Below, in pieces: positions 1-7,206 of a DNA stretch of 14,921 bases; position 1 is the first letter of the stretch, and every line of letters begins with the position of its first letter. The stretch is taken from positions 1 through 14,921 of the forward strand of contig CAYWSB010000128.1 of NCBI GenBank assembly GCA_964460465.1, read 5' to 3'. Both the position numbers and the translations under genes were made by a program. The notes under the pieces were generated by a model that ran no database searches, had not been told where the DNA came from, and was given only the letters and a program-made list of their open reading frames with translations. This stretch comes from SLRI01 sp964460465 (GTDB taxonomy: Bacteria > Pseudomonadota > Alphaproteobacteria > Geminicoccales > Geminicoccaceae).

Positions 1-39
1 CGACCCCCCGGGCCTCCCCGCCCACCTCCCTGCGTGACC

Positions 40-76
40 GCCGCCGGCCGCTCCAGGAGCGCGCCGGCGGCTTTTT
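40..76 (+). terminator. Rho-independent terminator of an upstream gene outside the window
   Basis: A 9-bp perfect GC-rich stem (GCCGCCGGC at 40-48 pairs with GCCGGCGGC at 63-71) is followed at once by TTTTT at 72-76. The loop folds further through CGCT/AGCG (49-52 with 58-61). Stem plus T tract is the classic intrinsic terminator layout on the + strand, so a + strand gene must end just left of the window. No coding sequence for that gene is visible here. Confidence 0.85.
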
Positions 77-221
77 CTTGGGTCCAGCGACATCGCGTCG
101 AAATGCCGGATAAGCGGCTTCCCGCGAGCAAGAGCCTTCGTGGACAAATTCAAAGTTGAGGGATGATCAGCGGCAAAGCGCCGGCTGCACGACCGGTGCC
201 AACCAGATCGGGGGAAAAGCC
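77..221. other. Intergenic stretch with no recognised feature
   Basis: Between the terminator and the first recognisable codons of the decayed repeat gene I see no convincing promoter, RNA gene or coding sequence. It may hold the lost 5' part of the pseudogene that follows, because that gene's recognisable similarity starts in the middle of a repeat. Confidence 0.4.
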
Positions 222-1263
222 ATGGTGCTCGCGACCGAGCGGGTGGGTGTCGACTCCCGAGGTCGGGAAGCGAACAGGTCCTCATCGTCTCCAGCCATCA
301 ATGCCGATCGCCGCTTCGTGTCTTGGTGTCCTTTGCGTCCAACTTGGCGGCGAACGACGTCAATGGCGGCGGTAACGACTGCTTCGTTAATGACCGACGG
401 ACCGGCACGGCCGAACTGACCCGCGTCGACTCGTTCGGCCAGGGGCTGCAGGACGCGTCCAGCGGGGCTGCCGCGATCAGTGCGGATGGTCGCTTCCCGG
501 CCTTTCGCAGTAGCGCCTCGGGGCTCCTGCCGGACGACACCAACGACGCGAACCACATCTTCGTAAAGGATTGGCTGACCGGCGACATCGATAGAGTCAG
601 CGTCGACTCCCTTGGCGAACCGGGCGATCGGATTTCCCTGTTTCCCGTGATCGCCGGCAACGCTTGCCACGTCGCTTTCGTCAGTTTCTCGTCCAACCTC
701 GGCCCCGGCCACACGAACGACCTGCCGGACATCTTCGTCGCCGCCCTGCCGCAGGGTGGCCTTGTTGCTGCCTGGACGACCACGGACGATGCAGGCGATC
801 GCGTCCTTGCCCGCATTACGGCCGCGACCTCGAGCCCACCAAAGACCCGTTTCGGGTGACCGTCGCCGAGAGCGAGGGGCAGCGCTTCCCGACCGTGGCC
901 GGCACCAGCGACAGGGCCATGGTGTTCAGCCGGTCAAGGACGGCTCGAACTGGGGCATCTGCGCCTGGCGCTTGGATCGCGCTGGCGACCCGGTCGAGGG
1001 CAAGGTCCATGTCAACCTGACGACCGAGAACGCCCAGCTCCAATCGCACCTCGCCGGCCTCAAGGACGGCGGCTACGCCGTCTTCCTCGGCGACGGCTCC
1101 ATCACGCCGGAGCGCGGCCAGCTGCGCCTCTTCGAGCCGGCCGCCGACCCGGCCACTTCCCAGCCGGCCGCCGACCTCGCCACCACGGCAGCGCCGGTGC
1201 CCGAAGCGGCAGCGCCGCTGGACAAGCTGCCCGTTGCACCCGAGCTCGCCAGAAGCCGCAGGC
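222..1263 (+). pseudogene. Frameshifted beta-propeller (PD40/TolB-like repeat) secreted-type protein remnant
   Basis: Three frames together spell one protein. Frame 3 (222-320) reads ATERVGVDSRG and AINADRRFV. Frame 2 (about 323-816) has VSFASNLAANDVNG, AISADGRF, DIDRVSVDSLGEPGD and VAFVSFSSNLGPGHTND. Frame 1 (about 817-933) has GRDLEPTKDPFRVTV and SDRAMVFSR. Frame 3 (936 onward) has DGSNWGICAWRLDRAG and ends in an Ala/Pro-rich tail. The units of roughly 55-60 residues, with SADGRxVAFxSxASNL, DTN, DIFV and RVSVDSxG motifs, are typical of PD40-type propeller repeats in large extracellular proteins. Each break can be repaired by adding one base (near 320, 816 and 933). No start or signal peptide is visible, and the 3' end runs into the convergent aldolase gene. 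I infer a decayed, truncated gene. Homopolymer sequencing errors are the alternative, but all neighbouring genes are intact. Confidence 0.7.
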
Positions 1264-2052
1264 TCAGCCCGGCGCCTTCGCCAGCCCGCGCAGCATGGCG
1301 AGGCCGGCGGTCAGCCCGGCCTTGAAGGCGGCGACGTCGCTGCCCTGGCCGAAGACGGTGAAGCCCCGGGCAGCGCAGCGCTCGAGCAGGCCGGGCTCGC
1401 CGTGCATGATGGCGAGCGGCTTGCCGGCCGCGGCCGCGGCGGCCTGGAGCGCGTCCAGCTGCGCCGCGAACAGCGGGTCGTCGAAGGCGGCCGGGATGGC
1501 CAGATCGGCCGTAAGGTCGAAATGGCCGAGCCAGCCGAGATCGATGCCCGGGGTTGCGAGGATGGCCCGGGCGTTCTCGACGCCGCGCGCACTCTCGATC
1601 AGCGCGATCAGCACGATGCGCTCGTTGGCGGTGGCCATGGTGGCGAGCGGATCGCCGCCTCGGTAGTCGTCGTGGCCGACGGCGAAGCCCAGCCCGCGCC
1701 GCCCTTCCGGCCGATAGCGCGCCCACTCGACGAGGGCTGCGGCCTCCGCGGCCGTCTCGGTCAGCGGCAGCATGATCCCGGTGGCCCCGGCATCGAGCAC
1801 CGTGGCCACCGCCGCATAGCGTTTGTCGGGAACGCGCACCCAGACGCCGAGGTCGAGCCCGCGCGCATAGGCGACCTGCTGCTTGATCGTCTCGATTCCG
1901 GCGCCGCTGTGCTCCATGTCGAGGATGACGAAGTCGTAGCCGGCACCGGCGATCATCGTGGTCAGCCCCGGCGTGAAGAGCTCGAAGGCCATCACCCCGA
2001 ACAGCCGCTCGCCGCGCGCCAGCCGCTGCCGCAGCCCGTCTCCCGCGGTCAC
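1264..2052 (-). CDS. HpcH/HpaI-family aldolase (2-keto-3-deoxy acid aldolase-like)
   Basis: This 262-residue protein belongs to the pyruvate-type class II aldolase family (HpcH/HpaI; 2-dehydro-3-deoxyglucarate aldolase, citrate lyase beta-like). The family cleaves or forms 2-keto-4-hydroxy acids with a divalent metal. The expected active-site residues are present at nearly the same spacing as in E. coli HpaI: His48 in DMEHS, Arg73 in VWVRVP, metal-binding Glu153 in ALIESARGVEN and Asp179 in GHFDLTADL. The GTG start at 2052 overlaps the stop of the PdxA-type gene (GTGA), which implies translational coupling; an internal ATG at MAFEL would remove the first strand. It is the last gene of the six-gene minus-strand operon, and no clear terminator follows before the pseudogene. 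The aldol substrate is unknown. The standard kinase/PdxA2 pathway does not require an aldolase, so its role here is an open question. Confidence 0.88.
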   Translation of the reverse strand: MTAGDGLRQRLARGERLFGVMAFELFTPGLTTMIAGAGYDFVILDMEHSGAGIETIKQQVAYARGLDLGVWVRVPDKRYAAVATVLDAGATGIMLPLTETAAEAAALVEWARYRPEGRRGLGFAVGHDDYRGGDPLATMATANERIVLIALIESARGVENARAILATPGIDLGWLGHFDLTADLAIPAAFDDPLFAAQLDALQAAAAAAGKPLAIMHGEPGLLERCAARGFTVFGQGSDVAAFKAGLTAGLAMLRGLAKAPG

Positions 2053-3077
2053 GGCCGCGGCCCCGGTGCGCCGGCCAGCCGCTCTGCATAGTCGATCGCC
2101 TCGATCATGCTGGTGATGTCGGCGATCCCCTTGCCGGCGATGTCGAAGGCGGTGCCGTGGTCGACCGAGGTGCGGATGATCGGCAGGCCCAGGGTGACGT
2201 TGATCCCGGAGAGCGTGCGCCACCGCCCGGTCGAGGGATCGACGTCGAAGCCCAGGAGCTTGACCGGAATGTGCCCCTGGTCGTGATACATGGCGACCAC
2301 GGCGTCCACCTGCGCGGCCTTGAGCGTGACGAACACCGTGTCGCCCGGCACCGGGCCCGTCACCCGCTCGCCCGCCGCCTGGAAGTCCGCCACCAGCGGG
2401 GCCGTGATCTCGATGTCCTGCCGGCCGAAGATGCCGCCCTCGCCGGCATGCGGGTTGAGGGCGGCGACGGCGACCCGCGGCTGGTCGATGCCGAGCCGTC
2501 GCAGCGCCTCGAGCGTCAGCTCGAGCACCCGCCGCAACCGCTGCGGCGTCACCAGCGCCGGCACCCGCTCGAGCGCCACATGGGTGGTGACATGGGTCAC
2601 CCGGAATGTGCCGTGCGCCAGCATCAGCACCGTCCCGCTGGTGCCGGTGAGCTCGGCCAGAAGCTCGGTGTGGCCCGGATAGGGGTAGCCCGCAAGATTG
2701 AGCGCCGCCTTGCTCAAGGGTGCCGTGACGATGGCCTCCACCTCGCCGGCAAGCGCCAGCTCCACGGCCCGGGCGACGGCATGGTAGGCGAGCCGCCCGC
2801 CTTCCGCACTGTCCCGGCCGGGAGCGATCGGACCCCGGCAGGCCGTGGCCTCGATCAGCGGCACGGCCGGATACTCCGCCGGCCCCCGGTCGACGAAGCG
2901 GACGTCGAGTCCGAGGGCGGCCGCCGTCTCGGCCATGACGCTGCGCGTGCCGACGATCCGGCAGTCGGCGGCTTCGGCGCCGTCGCGCTCGGCCAGGGCG
3001 GCGATGGCGCGCAGCACGATCTCCGGCCCGATCCCGGCCGGATCGCCCATCGTCAGGGCGAGCGGCCGCCGGCTCAC
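2049..3077 (-). CDS. pdxA2: PdxA-family 4-phospho-acid dehydrogenase (PdxA2-like)
   Basis: The 342-residue product matches the 4-hydroxythreonine-4-phosphate dehydrogenase family over its full length. It opens with LTMGDPAGIGPE (9-19). The metal ligands are His166 (TTHVAL), His210 (NPHAGEGG) and His265 (YHDQGH), essentially the E. coli PdxA positions, and His136 lies in GHTELL. The family oxidises the C3 hydroxyl of a 4-phosphorylated acid using NAD, and the product decarboxylates. Beside a DUF1537 kinase, the known role is PdxA2: D-threonate or D-erythronate 4-phosphate to dihydroxyacetone phosphate and CO2. This context makes catabolism more likely than pyridoxal phosphate synthesis, but the sequence alone does not exclude true PdxA. 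The GTG start at 3077 overlaps the kinase stop by four bases, and the stop overlaps the aldolase start in the same way. Confidence 0.88.
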   Translation of the reverse strand: MSRRPLALTMGDPAGIGPEIVLRAIAALAERDGAEAADCRIVGTRSVMAETAAALGLDVRFVDRGPAEYPAVPLIEATACRGPIAPGRDSAEGGRLAYHAVARAVELALAGEVEAIVTAPLSKAALNLAGYPYPGHTELLAELTGTSGTVLMLAHGTFRVTHVTTHVALERVPALVTPQRLRRVLELTLEALRRLGIDQPRVAVAALNPHAGEGGIFGRQDIEITAPLVADFQAAGERVTGPVPGDTVFVTLKAAQVDAVVAMYHDQGHIPVKLLGFDVDPSTGRWRTLSGINVTLGLPIIRTSVDHGTAFDIAGKGIADITSMIEAIDYAERLAGAPGPRP

Positions 3078-4123
3078 GGGACCGCTCCGCAGCGGCCACG
3101 GCCGAGCGCCGGCGCCAGCAAGCGCGACAGGAGGCCGGCATCGCCGAAACCACCCGACTTCGAGACCACCGTGGTTCCCGACCAGCGCCCGCCCGCCATG
3201 GTCGAGACCGGCACGCCAGGCTCCAGCTCGCCTGCCACCGCGAGCCGGGTCGTGCCCAGGGCCCGACAAAGCCGCATCAGCGTCTCGCCACCGGCCACGA
3301 TCGCCGTCGTCGGCGGCGGCCCCGCGGCCACCCGGGCCACCAGCTGTTCGAGGGCGGCCCCGGCGGGGGCCGCGGCGGTGCCCGGTGCCAGTGCCAGCGC
3401 CTGGACCCTGAGCGCAGGCGTCGGCGCGGCCGGCAGGGCAGCGAGCTGCGCCCGGGTCACGGCGTTGCCGGTGCCCATGAGCACCAGCACCGGTGGGCGG
3501 ATGACCGCGCCGACCGCCAGCATCGTCCCGGCTCCGGCGAGCGCCCGGGCCAGACCGCCGGCCCCGCACCAGAGCGTCGGGCCGGCGAGGCCGGCGCCAC
3601 AGGCGGCGATTCGCTCAAGGTCGGCGTCCACCTCGGCGTCGCAGACAAAAACCCCAGCCCCGGTCGGCCGCCGCCGGCACTCGACCGCCAGGCCCTCGCG
3701 CCCGAGCTCGGCCGCGATGTCGACGCCGAGGTCGCGCCACGCGCCGTCGACCTTCAGCCACTGCCGTCCGGCGCGGGTGACGCGGCCCTGGCGCGGAAAG
3801 GCGGCGGCGACGACGGTGCTGCGAAAGCCACCGGCCCTGGCCACGGCGGCGATCTCGGCCGCCGGCTGCCCACGCAGGCAGGAGTCGATCTTCTTGAACG
3901 CGGGAAAGCCCGCGGCGAGGCCGAGTCTGAGCGCGAGTTCCCCTACCCGGGCCGCAGCCGGTGCCGCCGCGGCGTTACGGGTCTCGCTGTCGAAGGCGAG
4001 ATCGGTGTCGCCCGGCAGGCAGCCGGCCTGGTCCCAGGCCACCGGCAAGGGTCCCCGACTGGCGGCGAAGGGGGCAGCACTGTCCAGGGCACCGGTAAGA
4101 TCGTCCGCCAGGAGACGCAGCAC
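3074..4123 (-). CDS. Four-carbon acid sugar kinase family protein (DUF1537)
   Basis: The 349-residue protein has the hallmarks of the four-carbon acid sugar kinase family (DtnK/DenK/OtnK type). These are an N-terminal LLADDLTGALD (4-14), FKKIDSCLRG (76-85), and a C-terminal nucleotide-binding part with IVAGGET, GELEPGVP and STMAGGRWSG followed by VVSKSGGFGD (about 298-328). These enzymes phosphorylate the terminal hydroxyl of threonate, erythronate or 2-oxo-tetronate with ATP. The GTG start at 4123 is preceded by GAGGAG at suitable spacing. The gene lies 92 bases after the binding-protein gene, across a stable hairpin, and is coupled to the PdxA-type gene by a GTGA overlap. At 349 residues it is shorter than the usual 400-430, and the shortening seems spread over the middle (about 130-260), not at one end. 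D-threonate or D-erythronate kinase is the best guess; which of these is not decided by the sequence. Confidence 0.87.
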   Translation of the reverse strand: MLRLLADDLTGALDSAAPFAASRGPLPVAWDQAGCLPGDTDLAFDSETRNAAAAPAAARVGELALRLGLAAGFPAFKKIDSCLRGQPAAEIAAVARAGGFRSTVVAAAFPRQGRVTRAGRQWLKVDGAWRDLGVDIAAELGREGLAVECRRRPTGAGVFVCDAEVDADLERIAACGAGLAGPTLWCGAGGLARALAGAGTMLAVGAVIRPPVLVLMGTGNAVTRAQLAALPAAPTPALRVQALALAPGTAAAPAGAALEQLVARVAAGPPPTTAIVAGGETLMRLCRALGTTRLAVAGELEPGVPVSTMAGGRWSGTTVVSKSGGFGDAGLLSRLLAPALGRGRCGAVP

Positions 4124-4144
4124 GCTCGCTCCTCAGTGGGCCCA

Positions 4145-4178
4145 CCCGGCGCCGGCGATCGTCGGCCGGCGAGCCGGG
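4145..4178 (-). promoter_or_regulatory. Intercistronic hairpin between binding-protein and kinase genes
   Basis: CCCGGC-GCCGGC at 4145-4156 pairs with GCCGGC (4165-4170) and GCCGGG (4173-4178). This gives a 12-bp stem with a two-base bulge (4171-4172) and an 8-base loop. In the mRNA it lies just after the stop of the periplasmic binding-protein gene and before the kinase ribosome-binding site. No T tract follows on the minus strand, so it is probably not a full terminator. Such hairpins often protect upstream binding-protein mRNA from 3' exonucleases or attenuate downstream expression. That role is inferred here. Confidence 0.5.
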
Positions 4179-4215
4179 CGCCCCTTCAATTTCTCTCAGA
4201 ATACGCCAGGAGCGG

Positions 4216-5202
4216 TCAACGCCCCATTTTCGGCTTGGAGTAGCGGTTGGCGTTCTCGACCAGGGCGTCGGCGTCCGAGTCCTTGTCGATCATGACGAAG
4301 GGACCGCCCCAGACCTGCGGCACCTCCTCGCCCCTGCTGTGCGCGACGAAGGCATCGGCCACCGCGACACCGCTGTCGTCGATCGAGCGGAGCACCGAGG
4401 CGGTGAGCCACCCCTCCCGCATCGCCACGATCTCGTCGCCGGTGCCGCCATAGCCCATGGTCGCGATCTCCTCGGTCTTGCCGGCCTGCCGCACCGCTTG
4501 CGCGGCACCGAGGCCGATCGCGGTCGAGACCCCGTAGATCACGACGATGTCGTCGTGCGCGGTGAGCAGGTTCTGTGCTGCGTCGAAAGCCTTGGTCCGG
4601 TCGAAATCGGTATAGGGGCCCATGACGACCTCGATGTTCGGGTGCTGCTCGACCACCTCGAGGAAGCCGTCGCGGCGCAAGTCGCTGGCCACGCCCGGCG
4701 CTCCCTGGATGACCGCCACCTTGCCGCCCGCCTCCCCGAGGCGCTCGACCACCCACTCGCCCGAGAGCCGGCCGCCCTCCTCGTGCGCGAAGGCGACGTA
4801 GATCATCGCCCGCGCCTCCTCGTCGGCATGCGGCTCCAGGAAGTTGTAGACCGCCGTCGGAATCCCGGCCCGCTTGAGCTGGCGCAGCGCCGGAATCGCC
4901 GCCTCGTACTCGGTGGGCCCGAGGAAGACATAGTCCACGCCGCGGGCGATCACCGATTCGACCTGGGCGAGCTGACCCGCATGGTCGACGTGGCTGGCCA
5001 CGGCCAGCGCCTGGATCTCGTAGTCCACGCCGAGCTCGTCGAGCCGGCCCTGGATCGCCCAGAAGACCCGCTCCCAGGCGTCCGAGACGTCGAAGCTGGG
5101 CGAGAGATAGGCGATCCGCATGGGCTCGGCACGCGGCTCGGCCGCCCCCAGGGCCAGGGTGGCGACGGCCGTTGCGGCGAGCAGAAGACGACGACTGAGC
5201 AT
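4216..5202 (-). CDS. Periplasmic sugar-binding protein of a CUT2 (RbsB-like) ABC transporter
   Basis: The 328-residue protein starts with a signal peptide (MLSRR, a hydrophobic Leu/Ala core, likely cleavage after Ala25 in EPRA). It continues as a type I periplasmic-binding fold (Peripla_BP_4): MRIAYLSPSFDVSDAWERVF, the linker motif QVESVIARGVDYVFLGPTEYEAAIPALRQLKRAGIPTAVYNF as a continuous block, then GKVAVIQGAPG and SDLRRDGFLEVVE. It would capture a sugar or sugar acid outside the inner membrane and deliver it to the adjacent permease. The ATG at 5202 has GGGAGG seven bases upstream, overlapping the end of the permease gene (12-base gap). The downstream kinase/PdxA2 genes suggest a four-carbon or related acid sugar as ligand. 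CUT2 systems usually carry neutral sugars, so an acid ligand would be somewhat unusual. Confidence 0.9.
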   Translation of the reverse strand: MLSRRLLLAATAVATLALGAAEPRAEPMRIAYLSPSFDVSDAWERVFWAIQGRLDELGVDYEIQALAVASHVDHAGQLAQVESVIARGVDYVFLGPTEYEAAIPALRQLKRAGIPTAVYNFLEPHADEEARAMIYVAFAHEEGGRLSGEWVVERLGEAGGKVAVIQGAPGVASDLRRDGFLEVVEQHPNIEVVMGPYTDFDRTKAFDAAQNLLTAHDDIVVIYGVSTAIGLGAAQAVRQAGKTEEIATMGYGGTGDEIVAMREGWLTASVLRSIDDSGVAVADAFVAHSRGEEVPQVWGGPFVMIDKDSDADALVENANRYSKPKMGR

Positions 5203-5214
5203 CCTCGAGCCTCC

Positions 5215-6270
5215 CTAGCTGTTGGCGGCGCTGCCGGCCGGCGGGCGCCGCATGAGATGCGCCAGCGTCGGGATGCGCCGCTCGCGCAGATTGTTGATGG
5301 CCACCGCCAGGAGCACGATCACCCCCATGACGACGAGCTGCCAGAAATAGTCGACCCCGGCGATCACCAGGGCGTTGGTCATCATCGAGAGCAGGATCGC
5401 CCCCATCACCGTGCCGTAGACCGTGCCGCGGCCGCCGAACAGGCTGGTGCCGCCGATGATCACGGCCGCGATCACGTGGATCTCCATGGCGGTGCCGATC
5501 GTGGCCTGCGTCGAATCGATCCGGGCGATCATGATCAGCCCGCCGAGGGCCGTGATCAGCCCCATCATCGCGTAGACCAGGACCTCGACCCGGTTGACCG
5601 GCACGCCGGCGAGCCGCGCCGCCTCGCGATTGCCGCCGATCGCCCGCACGTGCAGGCCGAACCGGGTGTGGTTGAAGAGCCAGGCGCCGAAGGCGGCGAA
5701 GAGAAGTGCGATGATCACCGGCACAGGGATGCCGAAAAGACTACCCTGGCCGATCCAGGTGAGCGACGGCGGCAGGCCGTAATGCATGTTCCCGGCCGAG
5801 TGCACCAGCGCCAGACCCCTGAGCCCGGCCATCATGCCGAGCGTGGCGATGAAGGGCGGGATCTTGACGAAGGCGATGAGGCAGCCGGTGAACGCACCGA
5901 TCAGCCCGCCCATGGCGAACATCAGCAGGACACCCAGCGCCGGATTCATCCCGGCCTTGATGAGCGCGAAGCCCACCACCGTGACCAGCGCGAGGAGCGA
6001 GCCCACCGAGAGGTCGATCCCCGCACTGGTGATGACGAAGGTCATGCCGACCGCGATGACGATGTAGTAGGAGGCTTGCGTGAGGATGTTGACGAAGTTG
6101 ACGAAGGTGGCGAAGCGCGGGTTGATCATGGCGAAGATCACTGCGAGGGCCACCACCACGATGGTCAGCCCCAGCCCCTCCAGGACGAGCTTGCGGTCGG
6201 CGTGGCCGATACCGCCCGCGACGCGGACGGTTGCCTGGTCGAGTGCCGGGTTGCCCTGCATCCTTGTCAC
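5215..6270 (-). CDS. CUT2-family ABC transporter permease (RbsC-like)
   Basis: The 351-residue integral membrane protein has multiple hydrophobic segments, beginning at about residues 33-50. It carries the signature motifs of ribose-type permeases: GMTFVITSAGIDLSVGS (75-91) and, near the C-terminus, GGTSLFGGRGTVYGTVMGA, followed by a last hydrophobic stretch (MGVIVLLAVAINN). A homodimer of this protein would form the channel for the binding protein encoded next. Translation may start at the GTG at 6270, with AGGGGG five bases upstream, or at the ATG at 6261. Both fit, and the difference is three residues. It lies 14 bases after the ATPase gene and 12 bases before the binding-protein gene, so all three are cotranscribed. 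Confidence 0.92.
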   Translation of the reverse strand: MTRMQGNPALDQATVRVAGGIGHADRKLVLEGLGLTIVVVALAVIFAMINPRFATFVNFVNILTQASYYIVIAVGMTFVITSAGIDLSVGSLLALVTVVGFALIKAGMNPALGVLLMFAMGGLIGAFTGCLIAFVKIPPFIATLGMMAGLRGLALVHSAGNMHYGLPPSLTWIGQGSLFGIPVPVIIALLFAAFGAWLFNHTRFGLHVRAIGGNREAARLAGVPVNRVEVLVYAMMGLITALGGLIMIARIDSTQATIGTAMEIHVIAAVIIGGTSLFGGRGTVYGTVMGAILLSMMTNALVIAGVDYFWQLVVMGVIVLLAVAINNLRERRIPTLAHLMRRPPAGSAANS

Positions 6271-6284
6271 CTGCCCCCTTGCTC

Positions 6285-7058
6285 TCAGTGCAGCTGGCCG
6301 AAAGTGATCATGCGAACGATGGTGTCGCGGCTGGTCTCGGCCGTGCGCACCACACCGACGAGTCGACCGTTCTTCATCACCGCAATCCGGTCGGCGAGCT
6401 GGAAGACGTGCTCGAGATTGTGGCTGATGACCAGGACGGTGATTCCCTGCTCGCGCATGTTGCGGACGAGCTCGAGCACCCGTCGGCCCTCCTCGACCCC
6501 CAGCGCCGCCATCGGCTCGTCCATGATCACGAGGCGGACGTCCTGCAGCAGCAGCCGGCTGATCGCTACCGTCTGCCGCTGCCCGCCCGAGAGCTTGACC
6601 ACGGGGTCATTGAGACGGGGGAGGTTGATCCCGAAGCGTTGCAGGAGCTCGATCGTCCGCTCGCGCATCCGCTTCTGATCGAGCTGCGGGACCAGCCCGA
6701 ACAGCTTCGTCTCGAGCTCGCGGCCGAGAAACACGTTCTCGGGCACGTTGAGCGCGTCGACGAGGCCCAGCCCCTGGTGCAGGCAGCCGATGCCGGCGGC
6801 GTCCGCGTCCCGCGGGGTCTTGAGCTCGATCGTCCGCCCGTCGAGCTCGATCCGGCCGCTATCTGGCGGCTGTGCCCCCGAGAGCGCCTTGACCAGCGTC
6901 GACTTGCCGGCGCCGTTGTCGCCGACCAGTGCGAGGATCTCGGCCGGCTCGACGTCGAACGTCACGTCGTCGACGGCGCGCAGCCCGCCATAGCTCTTGC
7001 CGAGCCCGACGACCCGCAGCAATGGCGGCATCGCGGCCGCGCCCTGCGCCAGCACCAT
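6285..7058 (-). CDS. Single-domain CUT2-family ABC transporter ATPase (FrcA-like)
   Basis: The 257-residue protein has a complete nucleotide-binding domain: Walker A GDNGAGKST (46-54), Q-loop in CLHQGLGLV (Q95), signature LSGGQRQTVAISR (156-168), Walker B LVIMDEP (176-182) and switch His213 in ISHN. It energises sugar uptake through the adjacent permease. RbsA-type ATPases of this class usually have two fused domains (about 500 residues). This one has a single domain, as in the fructose FrcABC system of rhizobia, so it probably works as a homodimer. The common DEPTAAL motif reads DEPMAAL. It is the first gene of the operon; the ATG at 7058 follows a run of G (AGGGGGG). Confidence 0.92.
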   Translation of the reverse strand: MVLAQGAAAMPPLLRVVGLGKSYGGLRAVDDVTFDVEPAEILALVGDNGAGKSTLVKALSGAQPPDSGRIELDGRTIELKTPRDADAAGIGCLHQGLGLVDALNVPENVFLGRELETKLFGLVPQLDQKRMRERTIELLQRFGINLPRLNDPVVKLSGGQRQTVAISRLLLQDVRLVIMDEPMAALGVEEGRRVLELVRNMREQGITVLVISHNLEHVFQLADRIAVMKNGRLVGVVRTAETSRDTIVRMITFGQLH

Positions 7059-7074
7059 TCACACCCCCCTGCCG

Positions 7075-7124
7075 CCCGCGGTTATTCTGCTGCGGGAGCC
7101 ACCTTGGCCCTTGCGGGTTCCAAG
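7075..7124. promoter_or_regulatory. Inverted repeats in the divergent promoter region (operon / GMC oxidoreductase)
   Basis: The 148-base gap 7059-7206 must hold the promoters of the minus-strand uptake operon and of the plus-strand GMC gene. Two inverted repeats stand out. One is CCCGCGG facing CTGCGGG across 7075-7096, with 6 of 7 pairs. The other is CTTGG at 7103-7107 facing CCAAG at 7120-7124, with inner CCC (7108-7110) and GGG (7115-7117). Either could be a repressor site. No confident -35/-10 pair could be assigned. GC-rich sequence produces such repeats by chance, so this is tentative. Confidence 0.3.
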
Positions 7125-7206
7125 CAACTTCGCGCAAAACTGAGCACGAAATGTCAGCCCGGTCAATCGGCGGATCACACGCCGTGCCGCACAGCAGGAG
7201 GCGCTC

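Noticed and set aside
2053..3153. Extension of the aldolase frame upstream into a fusion of about 629 residues
   Set aside because: The extension is an Arg/Gly/Ala-rich shadow of the PdxA-type gene; the GTGA overlap gives a natural start at 2052 and a family-typical length.
2157..4295. A 712-codon plus-strand open frame
   Set aside because: It is antisense to the PdxA-type gene and the kinase; the translation is Pro/Arg/Ala-rich without motifs.
4339..6678. A 779-codon plus-strand open frame rich in His, Asp and Arg
   Set aside because: It lies opposite three convincing ABC transporter genes and its composition is an artefact of the reverse strand of GC-rich coding sequence; no family motif was seen.
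7101..7120. TTGGCCC-TTGC resembling a sigma-54 promoter
   Set aside because: The spacing between the GG and GC elements is far shorter than the required ten bases, so it is not a sigma-54 site.
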